Source of the DNA: Zanthoxylum bungeanum
Lineage: Eukaryota > Streptophyta > Magnoliopsida > Sapindales > Rutaceae
Direction of reading: 5' to 3'
Length of the DNA: 64,000 nt
Assembly (NCBI GenBank): GCA_019454045.1
Contig: SKCR01041753.1
Span: forward strand, 1-64,000
Both the position numbers and the translations under genes were made by a program. The notes under the pieces were generated by a model. It had not been told where the DNA came from. It did no database searches and was given only the letters and a program-made list of their open reading frames with translations. Shown here in pieces: positions 33,059 through 45,707 of this stretch. How positions within the stretch are numbered: the first letter of the stretch is position 1; every line of letters begins with the position of its first letter.

Positions 33059-34791
33059 TGTTGGAGTTTGTGCTTGTAGCGCCAATCCGAATGATGTATT
33101 GAGCATTTTATTATTTATTAATAAAATAACTATATTTTCATTTCATACCTTATTAATGATATTGTCATTATGCATATTAGATTGATGTATAGATATGCTA
33201 AGAATGACATCGACCTTAGAATAGTCATGTAGTAATATTGGACACTAGGTGGTCCGATATTAAGATAAGTATTACTATTGTAAACTATTCTTAAAGTAAA
33301 TATTCATAGTCATTGGTTTGAGAATACGGTTGAATTCCTATAACCTAGAAGACTAGCACATGTCGTATATTGGAATTGGAGTTACAATGGTTTAACTTGA
33401 TGTACCATGAGTTTTGGAAACTCGTATAGACGTGTGGGTATTGGTTGCGAATATTGAATGACTCACAGGTGATTCCTAATAGTTGGAAGTACACACCATC
33501 GTCAATGGGAATCTCCTCGAGTCGAGTAGCATATGTAATTCTTTGACTCTATAGGATAACATTGATTTTGTGTGACATACTCCACATTTTGATGCATGTA
33601 TGTCAGAAACCTTTCATGGTCTGGCCTCTAGAAGTTCGTTGGGTGTCGATCGATGCACTCGTTAATCAAATGTGAATCAAGATAGAATCTGTCGTTCCGT
33701 ATGTGTACCGTAAATAGTTTAGGTATCCATGTAAGCAAAGTCACAATTCTTAAAGCTTTGGCCAAAGTCGATCACCTGGAGTGGATCGCATCAGTTGTAA
33801 AGAATCGTGGACATGTCGATATGAGAAGTGCGCCTAGGAAAGTTGACTGTGTTTTCTATGTTTCCTAAGCATAACTTGGATAGCGTACGACATAGGGATT
33901 GTCAAACATATATTATGATCTCGACTTGTATAGTTCAGAAAGGTCATTCGTGTTCTTCGTGAATTCGAAGGTGGCTGAATTGCGTACATATTAGCTAGGC
34001 TTATAAGATGATCGTGTATGAATTTAGAGAGTCCCAATATGAAGTGTACTCGTTGAGCACTTGGGCAGCCGATTAATTTTGATAAAAGATAATATTCGAT
34101 ATTATAATTATCAACTAAGATAATCAAGTGTTATTAGATAATATTGATTATTTACTTTGACCTAATTGGATTAATTCAATATTTACACAAGGGCTTTGTC
34201 GTAATTTCATAATTATCTCTACCATTTGAGGAGATATTATGATAATTACAATTATGTAATTATAGGTGTTTTAAACTTATTTAATTAGATTAATCAACGT
34301 GGAAGACATGTAACTAATCCATTAATTAAGCTTTGTCTTAATTTAATTGGATTAAATTAAAGTGATAGAAAAATGTGATAGTCATACTTAATTATACATA
34401 TTTGGACAAATTAGATTAAGCCCACATAAAAGTTGATTAAAACTTTTATTAATTAAAAATTGCCTAAGTTTTGCTATAAATAGCAAGCTTGAGCAAAGAT
34501 TTTAATCAAGCTTAAAAACGTTAATACAAGCAATTCTTGGAGAGAATTAGCCTAGAAAAGAGAAGTGTTTAGAGAAGTTTTAAAAGATCTCTAAAACATA
34601 CTGAAACTTCATTTTCTCCGTTCCGGAGTTTTCGCACTCTGTTTTGGTCTCTGTTTTGTCCTACGGACTCGAAACGGAATGTAGTTTTGCATAAAAATAT
34701 TTTAAAATACACTCATGCTAGATATCCATGGGGTATACCCACTTTCGTTGTGTAGGGTACCGATCGAACCTAAGGGTTCCACATTTGCCCT
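33059..34791 (+). mobile_element. Copia LTR (family A), diverged copy
   Basis: Begins TGTTGGAGTTTGTGCTTGTAGCGCCAATCCG and runs colinear with 48298 onward: GTACCATGAG...GAAACTCGTATAGA, TGACTCACAGGTGATTCCTAATAG, GGAATCTCCTCGAGTCGAGTAGC and GTTCGTTGGGTGTCGA appear in the same order. A TATA box CTATAAATA (34474-34482) is in U3 position. The end CCCTAATA near 34791 is followed by GTATC, which may be a decayed primer site. No 5-base target duplication was found, so this is a fragment or old solo LTR. Confidence 0.6.
34474..34482 (+). promoter_or_regulatory. TATA box of the family A LTR
   Basis: CTATAAATA in TTTTGCTATAAATAGCAAGC, placed about 320 bases before the LTR end, as expected for U3-R. Confidence 0.55.
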
Positions 34792-34799
34792 AATAGTAT

Positions 34800-35691
34800 C
34801 TTGTGTGTTTTAGTTTTTTAAGCATTCTTGTAATTTCTTTTTTCTTTCGGCAATAAAATTATGCATGTTTTTCTTCAAATCATGAGTAACTAATCATCCT
34901 GCTAGGGTAAAGGGTGAAGCTCTTAATATGAGAATATAGATTAATATTATTTATAGTATTAAATATAAATTGTAATTTGAATAAGTAATTTAATCTGGAT
35001 TAATTATTGACAACTTGTTACCGCCATTATGGCTGATTTTATTTATTTAGCATAATTGAGTACCTAACTGGACTTGTTATAGATAAATGTTATCACCGCC
35101 TTTATGGCTGGTTTTATATGTTTTGGCATAATTAATTCCTAGAATAAATAAAATAGGTAATAATGACAATTTGTATATTATAAAAAGGAAGATTTCTCTA
35201 TATTTGAAACATTAAGAGTGGATCTCTTAGTCCCATCGTTTTTAATTTATTGTTGCATCCCAATTTAAAATTACCCATCACTGAAATCAATTCACTTTCC
35301 TTTTACTCAAATCGTTATTTTATTTTAGTAAATCTATTCCCTGTGGATCTACCCCGAACTTACCGGGTTATTTTATTACTTCGACACTCTTATACTTGGG
35401 AGTTAAAGAACCATTTTGTGAGTGTGTCACACTCAAACAAATATTAAACTATACCCAAGAGGAGGGTAGTGAATTGGGTAATTGACATTTTATGGAATTA
35501 TAAATCTTGTCAAATTTAAGCCATTCGTTAGTAGCTTTACCGATTAAACTTAGGTGTATAATTTTTCTCAATCAATGTACTCAACAATTTATTTCCAAAG
35601 GTAATTTACTAAACAATATGGAAAATAAAAATAAACTTGCGATAAATAAAAAAGTTAAGAGTTAGAGAAAATGACACTGTAATTTATAGTG
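34800..35691 (+). mobile_element. Athila/Tat-like LTR remnant, left of element C2
   Basis: GGGTAAAGGGTGAAGCTCTTA...TATGAGAATATAGATTAATA and two TACCGCC(A/T)TTATGGCTG blocks (about 35020 and 35096) match the order at 3460-3700. A GTGGATCTC/GTGGATC(T) block follows in both. At the right end AATTTATAGTGGTTCG is cut by element C2 and resumes at 45703. Confidence 0.5.
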
Positions 35692-35696
35692 GTTCG
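35692..35696. repeat. Element C2 target-site duplication, left
   Basis: GTTCG, repeated exactly at 45703-45707. Confidence 0.9.
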
Positions 35697-37785
35697 TGTT
35701 GGATAATATGACCCATAGCGTCACTATTTGTACAGATCATAGTGTTGTTGTACAAATTAACTATGTGACAAGGAAATTGCACTCTCATCATCATTTGTGA
35801 TTAGATCACCTTAGATATATAAATGAAGAGAGGTCCATATGATTAGTTCCTGGATTGAGATGATATGAGACAGTATCAGTCCACGAAGAATTAATCATTA
35901 AATATCCCTAGTCGTAGTATTATCGAGACTGGACATCGATAATGCGGAATAGGCTAGTATTGCACTTGTGCGCGTTGTGAGGGCACAACAGCATAGTTCT
36001 CATATATTTGGGTATTGGATACTCATGCAAGTGCGATAGGAGGTTGTGTTCACCGATGGTACGGGAAACAACTTCGCTCTGGATAGACCCCTCGGAATCC
36101 CATTGGTATTATGACTATGTGTCTATGGGAGTCCGACATCAGGGTAGGTGTGTATGGTCTTAACCTGAGACTTACACCGCTAATGCTTACGACAATCAAT
36201 ATACTTTAGTTGAGGTCGTCTAGGACTCTAACCGGTTCTGTGTACGCCAATGCTGGGTATATTGAGAATCGTAGAGTATTGGGTGTGATGTCAAGACAGG
36301 AAGTATCACTCCAGTCATAGTGGAGATGATGTCACGCAGGATACGGTATTAGTGCTCTTAAGTGCTGGCCGGCCGGCCATCGGGATATTATGACAAGGTC
36401 ATGTATATCCGATTATAGAGACTAGTTACCAGACATCCGACATGTGCTTCGGACGGGGCAGACACTTATCCAGCCCCAGTCCTAGCACGTGACTATCCGA
36501 TACTGGGCCAATATACACGATACTTGGTATACTACGCTTGATATAGATCTTAATATTCTTAGATGAATATGACCGGAGAATTGGGTAGACTTCGTGCTTT
36601 GCTAGAAGCCGATCTTGTCTCGTAAATCGGTAGAACGTAGTACTTGGTACGTACGTGATTCGGATACTCCGACGACCGTATTTACTGCCGAATTATCCGG
36701 GGATCTCATGGGTCGCTTCCCGATAATGCACCGATGACGCATAACTCGCACTCATTAATAATCTGGGATTATATAGAAGAAAGAGAAAATTAATCTAGGA
36801 TTAATTACGGAGATATTTTATCTGGGATAAAATATCGTCTAAGAGAGAAAATGATTAATTTGGAATTAATCGGTAAATTAATATATTCGATATATTAAAC
36901 GAAATTAGATTTCGACGCGGAATTAAAATTAGATTTTAATTCGGGCAACGAATTAATTTAGAATTAATTCGTTAGCGACGTGAATAGTGAATTCGCTAGG
37001 CGTAATCATTTAATTACGACGCGACGGAAAATTCGCTAATTGAGAATTAGTGAACCCGAGCCCGAGTGTGATTGCGAGCGCATTCGTATTTCGAATTCGA
37101 GTGCGGCGACGCAAGTCACATCAAGCGTCAAATCATTCGTCACATCAAGCGTCAAATCAAATGTCACTTTGAGTGATGTGATTGATTGATGTGATTGATG
37201 ATTGAGTGATTGACACACATCAGTCACTTTAATAAAGTGAAAATGAATAGTGATGTGTTTTGGTGAAATAGTTAAGTTGGTGAGACATTACCACTTTTGA
37301 TTATTTTATATATATTGGTAATTGTTTTAATATATTTTCTTGGAAAATATATAAAGCTTTTTGGAAAATGCTTTGACTAACTAATACACAATTTCTCTCC
37401 TCCATTTCTCTCTTTCTTACGCCCAAAAGGGCTTCATTTCTTCTTTTCTTCACTGCTACTGCGTGAGCTAAATGGGAAGCAATGAGTGTGTTTTGTTGCA
37501 AAAACGCAAGTGCTAGCACACTTACGAGACTTGCGAAGAAGTGTTAGGGAGGTTCACCCATGAGGCGGGATCCGTTCGACGAAGCATGGAGCTTGACGAA
37601 GGACAATTTGAAGCCAAAACAGTGAGCAACATCACTGCAGTTGACGCCCTTGCAGTGGGGTTTTTCAAGTTTTGTTGCTTGCCGCATCTCTCAACCGATC
37701 AATGTGAGTATTCCGCTACCTCCGTTGATGTTTCACACATGTATTTCATGTCTTGTTTGATCTTGGGACCTAGATAAACCTAACA
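35697..37785 (+). repeat. 5' LTR of copia C2
   Basis: TGTTGGATAATATGACC to ACCTAACA. It contains the 52-base island shared with C3 (35892-35943), palindromic ATTAATCTGGGATTAAT-like words (about 36757-36985) and GGCCGGCCGGCC at 36368-36379, where the 3' LTR has GGCCGGCC. Confidence 0.92.
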
Positions 37786-37786
37786 A

Positions 37787-37798
37787 TGGTATCAGAGC
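37787..37798 (+). other. Primer binding site of copia C2 (initiator tRNA-Met)
   Basis: TGGTATCAGAGC, complementary to the 3' end of plant initiator tRNA-Met, one base after the LTR end. Confidence 0.92.
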
Positions 37799-39960
37799 TA
37801 TAGGTTCAAGCATGAAAATGTAGGGCTTAAAATTGGGTAAATTGATTTGAGCATGATTTGGTTAAATTGTTTGATTGAGCATGTTTAAAATGATGTTTAA
37901 TTTAAGATTGATTGGATCAATTTGTTGAAATTGTGATTGGAACAATTTTCCCCAAATTGGAGTGTTGGCCGAATGTATATGTATAATTTGGAATCCTTGG
38001 AATTTTTCCATTTGATTCATTGGATGAGTTATAAATGATGAAGGATGATGTTAATTTGAAGTCAATTAGATTGAATTTTGAATTGAACATAAATCCCCAA
38101 AATGTATGTTGGCCGAATTCTATATGCCCTTTAATGTCTTGGTAATTTTGATTTTTGAACAATTGGATGTGTTGGAAATCATTTAGGATGTTGATTTAAT
38201 GTCGATTATGGGTTCGATTGGATTGAAACCAAATCGGACACAAAATCCCTCCTTTGGCCGAGAGCTTTAAAGCATATAATGGGTTTGATTTTTTCATTTA
38301 TGTGTTGGACATGTGATGATGATAATGAACATGATTAATTGGACCAATTTCATGTTTTGGAAATATGATTTGGGTGATTAATCATGTAATGCACTTTAGG
38401 TAATTAAATTGCGAAATTGGATTTGTGTAATTTAATGAATTAGGCCTTTAAATTGGATTTGGGCTTATTAAGTTGTAATTGGGCTTATTGGGCTTGATTT
38501 TATCAAGATGGGTTTAGGCCAAATGGATTGGATCCGATTGGGCCCAAAACCACTACCATAAAGCCCAAATGCGACTAATGAACCTTTAAAGTTTAATTGT
38601 GCCTAATGGGCGTAAATTGATTTATGGGCTTATGGGGTTACTCCTTGATTGGGCTTTGGTTGCCGAAGCCCACGCCTTCAAGAAATTAATTAAAGCCCAT
38701 TAGACTTGAATTGAATTGACGTTGGACGTTAATCGGGCTTTGAGTCCCGATGCGATTAAATTTGGAATTTAAGTCGAAAAGGTTTATTAAATAAAGTGTA
38801 ATATTTAAATTGGAATTGAATAGTGAATTAGTATTAAATACATATTAAATTTGATTTAATGTTGTAGTTTAATTTAATTCAAGAATTCGTACTTTGAGTA
38901 CTTATTCGCAAAAACGAGTTTGACTCGAGCAAAATCAAATCGTTGTTTGAACATTGGATGATCACATAATTATCAGATTAATTAATTTGAGATTGATTGA
39001 TAGCATGCTTATGGGTGAATACATGGTTGTGATGAATGAATAATGTATATTGGATGGATATTAGTTGGGTGGGGCAATTTTTGGAAATTGTTGTAATAAT
39101 TCGATTTATTAAATTGGACCTGCGTGTCCAGCCTTATCACCTCTATTCTCTTTGTATTCTCTTCTCACCTATTCCCCTCAATGTAAATGAGGTTCTTTAG
39201 AAGTGTAGTGTAACGGGTAGAAGTAATACAAGTGCTAGCTTGAGTGAGAAAGGGAGAGATTTGATCTAGGATCAAAATGTTAAGTATCCATCCGCATATC
39301 ATTATTATTTATTTTCATACTCGCTTTATTATGTATTTAGAATGCATGTTTAAGGGTATATGATGATGAGACCTTAAAAGATAATGAAATTGGTAGCCAA
39401 TTTGCACGCGAAAAGCCCCATCAAATATCATGCGTCTTTTCCTTCCATTGAGTGATTCTTACTCAAGATCCTAGATTGGCATGGGTTGTTGGCCAAAGTC
39501 AAGCCCTTGTCCGTCGAAGATGTGTTTGAATCACGAAGCTTTGTTCCATATTGGTGTCTTGTCCAAGTTGTGTTTGTTGGCCAAAGTCAAGACCACTTCT
39601 TGTCCAACGACATTGATTACGAAGCTTCCATGGTCAATAGGTCCGCGCTTGACTGGGATCACTAGGTTTGTTGTGCCAAAGCCAAGGCCTAGTTGATTCA
39701 GAGGAAAAAGGTTAGGGTATATATTGGATATATAGGCATATATAGGATATATGTTTAGGACTTGGATGTCCACCTCCTGGATCTAGGAGTTGGATGTTAT
39801 CCAATTGATCTTCGAGATCTACCTAGTTAATTATCATACATTTGTTGGCCAAAGTCAAGATTGTGTGATATTTAACGGGATCCTAGCCCACTAGGAAACA
39901 CGGTTTCCCGAGTACTCGACAGAGGGTTAGAGGCTCGACGAAAAATAGTGGGAGGCAAGA
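37799..39960 (+). other. Noncoding leader of copia C2 with repeated motif
   Basis: More than 2 kb between primer site and gag without a long frame. It includes a stretch rich in ATTGGGC(T)TAATGGGC words (38440-38700). Four TTGGCCAAAGTCAAG-like copies lie at 39489-39503, 39577-39591, 39672-39686 and 39845-39859. The CCCACTAGGAAACACGGTTTCCCGAGTACTC block (39888-39917) and AAATAGTGGGAGGCA (39943-39957) follow. All of this is matched in order in C3. Confidence 0.8.
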
Positions 39961-42900
39961 ATTGAATTTTCAATATTCGTTCAATTACTCGCCATACGAG
40001 CTCAAACAAATATCACTCGTCATATATATTAAAAGTATTAGTTGGACTAATATTTAATGTTGTTTTAATAAACAGTTGGACTGTATTATACTTGATTATA
40101 TATAATTGGATTATATTAATCAATATATTTGAATTAATTAATTTCAGTTTACAGTTGATTTTATAATGGATTATAGTAATCAATATAATTGAGGTTAATT
40201 AATTTGGATTATATTTGATTATATAGTTGGACTATTATAATCATTATAATATATAGTACCACTAATGAAGTTGATTAAATAGTTGGACTATTGAAATCAA
40301 GATAAAATTGAAAAGTTGGATATTTAAATATAATCTGGGATTAAAATATTTTAAATGATTTAATTTTCAAATTGGGATAAATAATAGGTTACTTTTTGAT
40401 AAAATAACTTATTATACCTTAAGCCCAAAATTAAGCAAAATAAGTAGAGCATAAAATCTTTGGAAGATTTATGTGATGATGACTTTAGTGCTTAATTTAA
40501 TATACTTGTCATAAATCTAATTTAGATTTAAGAAGTATTAAAATTGCAATAAATAATTCTTGGAGAATTAATTGACTATTCTAGAGGTGAAAAGTCAAAG
40601 TTTGCAATTGGGCATGTAGCACGAGGTGCACATCGTTTCGATATTCTAAAAACCCAAGGCTTGGCCTAAGGTTCCTGAAATATTGAAAAGGATAATTGAC
40701 ATATCACAAAGTGACTACCATTTGGATATGGCAGACACGAAGGAATTAAAGAAAGGGCAAGGCTCTGACTTTAAAAATGTTTGTCAAAGTTATGTTCACA
40801 ACTAGTATTGAAATTAGATTTTAAATACTTAGTGTGGTACATAAAATATATGTATTGATGTTCAGAATCTGTTTTGAGCAGGATACTGACTTCAAGCTGA
40901 GATTGCTCTGTGAATCGGAAACGGGACGAAAGTCGCTGTTTCGACCGTAGATACCTAAGTTTAGGAACTACCCTTCGGGTGTGTACTTAAATTAGGAACT
41001 GTTATAATGTGACTAGTTTGAGTAAGTGACAGACATTATCTCTATATCAGTGTTTAATCCATTGTGGATAACCTTTATATTCTAGAACACTAAGTGTTTC
41101 ATTATATAAAGATGATACTGAGATAAACACATTAGATGTGAATAACAGAATTTATATTTTGAATATAATCTCAAAACATATAAAATGACAAATAAATAGC
41201 TCAAATTGATTTGATCAAGTAGAGACTTATTTGTGGCATTGTTGTCTAGGACAGAATTAAACAAGACTCGTATATCCGTACTTTTGAAGAGTGGGTACTA
41301 CTAGGATGATTTGACTATTCAAATAAAGTCTACGAATCTAGTTTATTAGGTAAAGTACCTAAAACACTATTTACTTGTAATAATGTAAGTGCCACCGATC
41401 TGTTAGCCCTATTCATGGTGAAGTTAGTGGGCGCATATCTAGCTAGGCTAGATGTGAACATGAATATTTCGTGACCTTAACGGATGTGGCATCACGTTAT
41501 GGTTATGTGTTTCTTTTGAAGAAACAGATCGGAAACTATTAGAGTTTCGACACGAAGTAGATAAACAGATCGACTATAGTATTATGCCGTCACGGTAAGA
41601 CCGTAATGAAAATACTTAAGCAGTAAGTTTCAAATATACATGAAAGAGTATAGTATTCTTTCAGATGAGAACTCCTCCCGAGACACGTCAGTTTGACGGT
41701 GTGTCCAAACTAAAAACCGAATTTTGTTGGACATGATAAGGTTTATCACGAGTCGCTCTGAGCTACCATTTCCTTCAACGGATATGTATTTACAGTGCAA
41801 AACTTATTTAGAATAAGGTTCCATATAAATCTGTTTGACAGATGTCATATAGGATATGAACAGGAAAGAAACAGGGTTTCTCATTCCTAATAATTTGGGT
41901 ATGCCGGGCATAACGTTTGGATGATACCAAACTAGAACCCAAATTGGATAAGTGTCAATTATAGGTTATCCTAAGGGAAACCATAAGTATAGTACTTATA
42001 AATATCACATGAGAACAATATAATGTTGCTCACCATGCGGTTTTCCTAAGAGGAACACCGATATGCAGTGGTCAGTGGGAGGATAGTGATACTCGATGAA
42101 AATCGGAGTAATACTATTCAAGGCACGAAGTCCTTAAAGGAACACAAACAGTTCATCAATGATGAATCTGTACCATTAATCTTCGAATACACAAGAACCG
42201 CGTAGATCGGAGAGAATCAGAAAACAACCTGGGGTATGGGTTTCTGATGTAACCTCATAAAGATATTAATCTTGTGGAGGTATACCAACCGACTACGTTT
42301 TGAGGAAGTAATACGAGGTATCGACTCCCTATTATGGCAAAGTGCCATGAGTCCGAAATGGATACCATATATAACAACTATGTTTGGATACTAGTTGTTG
42401 TACCGTAAGGCATTGTGCCTATTGGTACTGTAAACGTCTTCAAGGAAGACATACATGGATGGCAACATACCAACGTACAAAGCTAGGCTTGTGACGGAAA
42501 GGTATCGTTATCAACATTATGTTAATAACGGTTCAACCTTTTACCTGTTGCCATAGTAAATCCATTTTGATGATGCTTGTTGATACTGCATATTTCATTT
42601 ATGAAATGTGTTAGTTAAAGATCAAAATCGCCTTCCTGAAAAGGAAACCTTTTGGAGGATATTTTCAACATCCTGACGATTTTTTATAACCGAAAAACAA
42701 GGTTTGCAGGTTATTCGATTCATATTTAGAATGGAGCAAGCATAAGGTTCTTGGAACTGACGTTTTGATGTAATCATAATGGTTTATGATTTGACTCAAA
42801 ACGAAATGATTCTTGTGTATATAAGGAGGTTAGTGGGAGAGCACTGATAATGAAATTCCCATAAAGCAATTGGTGAAAGCTTGGCTTTCATAGAAATTCT

Positions 42901-43598
42901 CCGTAGAATTCTTGGGAGTAACAACCTTTATTCAAAGAATAAAGATCTACTGGGATAGATTTGGAGTTGTTAACACTCTCTGGGAAATTGTACATTTAAA
43001 ATGTACTTGATATGGTGTCTCATACGCTTTGAGCATATGGAGTCACAATCAGATCAATCCAAGTGTTAGTCACTGGATTGAAATTAAGAACATCTGTTAG
43101 TATCTCAGAGATCTAAAAGATGATGTCTTAAAACTATGGAGAAGGAGAACTTGAAGTGACTAGCATCACTGCCGCAAGTTTCCAAACAGTTAAAATACTG
43201 CGGTACTATAAAGTTTGAATAACGGGACAGTGAGCTGGAAATCTTCCGAGCAAGATACTGTTGCCGAATAAACAACAAATGCGGATTATTGCTGCGGCTG
43301 AGGCAGCAATAGAAGCCATTTGGGTCGATAATAAATCTAATTAGATTAGATATAGTTCTGTTAGCAATTGAGCTAGGCGTCAGCACAAGGCTAAAGAATT
43401 AAAGGTCTCATCGACGATCCAGATATATACTTCTATATTCATCTGATTCGTTCGGATCATACATCGTGGCGATGTGATGATCATATAAATCGCGTCAGAC
43501 GATAATCATGCAAATCTGCTGACGAAAACCTATTCTCAGCAATTTGAGCGAACCGTACATAGTTCGGGTGTACGACACTTGAGTGACTGGCTATGTGC
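39961..43598 (+). pseudogene. Gag-pol remnant of copia C2
   Basis: Colinear with the C3 gag-pol at DNA level, but with many more small deletions. Identifiable pieces are TTGTGGCATTGTTGTCTAGG near 41230 (the WHCGLGH segment before integrase), GATGTGGCATCACGTTATGG near 41483 (integrase core), and a reverse transcriptase stretch at 42590-42840 where the segment carrying YVDD is deleted. An RNase H piece (IIAAAEAAIEAIWV) sits near 43286-43327. Gag is almost unrecognisable and the CCHC knuckle is gone. No part could yield a working protein. Confidence 0.8.
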
Positions 43599-43610
43599 CA
43601 AGTGGGAGAT
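43599..43610 (+). other. Polypurine tract of copia C2
   Basis: CAAGTGGGAGAT directly before the 3' LTR; same sequence in C3 at 60909-60920. Confidence 0.85.
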
Positions 43611-45702
43611 TGTTGGATAATATGACCAATAGCGTCACTATTTGTACAGATCATAGTGTTGTTGTACAAATTAACTATGTGACAAGGAAATTGCACTCTC
43701 ATCATTTGTGATTAGATCACCTTAGATATATAAATGAAGAGAGGTCCATATGATTAGTTCCTGGATTGAGATGATATGAGACAGTATCAGTCCACGAAGG
43801 ATTAATCATTAAATATCCCTAGTCGTAGTATTATCGAGACTGGACATCGATAATGCGGAATAGGCTAGTATTGCACTTGTGCGCGTTGTGAGGGCACAAC
43901 AGCATAGTTCTCATATATTTGGGTATTGGATACTCATGCAAGTGCGATAGGAGGTTGTGTTTCACCGATGGTACGGGAAATAGCTTCGCTCTGGATAGAC
44001 CCCTCGGAATCCCATTGGTATTATGACTATGTGTCTATGGGAGTCCGACATCAGGGTAGGTGTGTATGGTCTTAACCTGAGACTTACACCGCTAATGCTT
44101 ACGACAATCAATATACTTTAGTTGAGGTCGTCTAGGACTCTAACCGGTTCTGTGTACGCCAATGCTGGGTATATTGAGAATCGTAGAGTATTGGGTGTGA
44201 TGTCAAGACGGAAGTATCACTCCAGTCATAGTGGAGATGATGTCACGCAGGATACGGTATTAGTGCTCTTAAGTGCTGGCCGGCCATCGGGATATTATGA
44301 CAAGGTCATGTATATCCGATTATAGAGACTAGTTACCAGACATCCGAAATGTGCTTCGGACGGGGCAGACACTTATCCAGCCCCAGCCCTAGCACGTGAC
44401 TATCCGATACTGGGCCAATATACTATACTTGGTATACTACGCTTGATATAGATCTTAAATATTCTTAGATGAATATGACCGGAGAATTGGGTAGACTTCG
44501 TGCTTTGCTAGAAGCCGATCTTGTCTCGTAAATCGGTAGAACGTAGTACTTGGTACGTACGTGATTCGGATACTCCGACGACCGTATTTACTGCCGAATT
44601 ATCCAGGGATCTCATGGGTCGCTTCCCGATAATGCACCGATGACGCATAACTCGCACTCATTAATAATCTGGGATTATATAGAAGAAAGAGAAAATTAAT
44701 CTAGGATTAATTACGGAGATATTTTATCTGGGATAAAATATCGTCTAAAGAGAGAGAATGATTAATTTAGAATTAATCGGTAAATTAATATATTCGATAT
44801 ATTAAACGAAATTAGATTTCGACGCGGAATTAAAATTAGATTTTAATTCGGGCAAACGAATTAATTTAGAATTAATTCGTTAGCGACGTGAATAGTGAAT
44901 TCCCTAGGCGTAATCATTTAATTACGACGCGACGAAAAATTCGCTAATTGAGAACTAGTGAACCCGAGCCCGAGTGTGATTGCGAGCGCATTCGTATTTC
45001 GAATTCGAGTGCGGCGACGCAAGTCACATCAAGCGTCAAATCATTCGTCACATCAAACGTCAAATCAAATGTCACTTTGAGTGATGTGATTGATTGATGT
45101 GATTGATTGATTGAGTGATTGACACACATCAAGTCACTTTAATAAAGTGAAAATGAATAGTGATGTGTTTTGGTGAAATATTGTAAGTTGGTGAGACATT
45201 TACCTTTTGATTATTTTATATATTATTTGGTAATTGTTTTATTATATTTTCTTGGAAAATATATATAAAGCTTTTTGGAAAATGCTTTGACTAACTAATA
45301 CACAATTTCTCTCCTCCATTTCTCTCTTTCTTACGCCCAAAAGGGCTTCATTTCTTCTTCTTCACTGCTCACTGGCGTGAGCTAAATGGGAAGCAATGAG
45401 TGTGTTTTAATGCAAAAACGCAAGTGCTAGCACACTTACGAGACTTGCGAAGGTGTTAGGGAGGTTCACCAATGAGGCGGGATCCGTTCGACGAAGCATG
45501 GAGCTTGACGAAGGACCAAATTTGAAGCCAAAACAGTGAGCAACATCACTGCAGTCACGCCCTTGGCAGTGCGGTTTTTCAAGTTTTGTTGCTTGCCGCA
45601 TCTCTCAACCGATCAATGTGAGTATTCCGCTACCTCCGTTGATGTCTTCACACATGTATTTCATGTCTTGTTTGATCTTGGGACCTAGATATAAACCTAA
45701 CA
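43611..45702 (+). repeat. 3' LTR of copia C2
   Basis: TGTTGGATAATATGACC to AACCTAACA; partner of 35697-37785 with few differences. Confidence 0.92.
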
Positions 45703-45707
45703 GTTCG
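45703..45707. repeat. Element C2 target-site duplication, right
   Basis: GTTCG, as at 35692-35696. Confidence 0.9.

Larger units (their letters stand above)
35697..45702 (+). mobile_element. Complete copia retrotransposon C2, coding region ruined
   Basis: A 10.0-kb element. It has two LTRs of about 2.09 kb, GTTCG target duplications, TGGTATCAGAGC primer site two bases after the 5' LTR, and CAAGTGGGAGAT purine tract before the 3' LTR. In the first 200 bases the LTRs differ by two substitutions and one 3-base indel, so insertion is fairly recent. Yet gag-pol is reduced to short, shifted pieces, and reverse transcriptase lacks its YVDD site. It must have been copied by enzymes from another element. 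Confidence 0.92.

Noticed and set aside
33059..34791. Complete solo LTR with target duplication
   Set aside because: The five bases before it (CTATA) are not repeated after the apparent end, so only a fragment is claimed.
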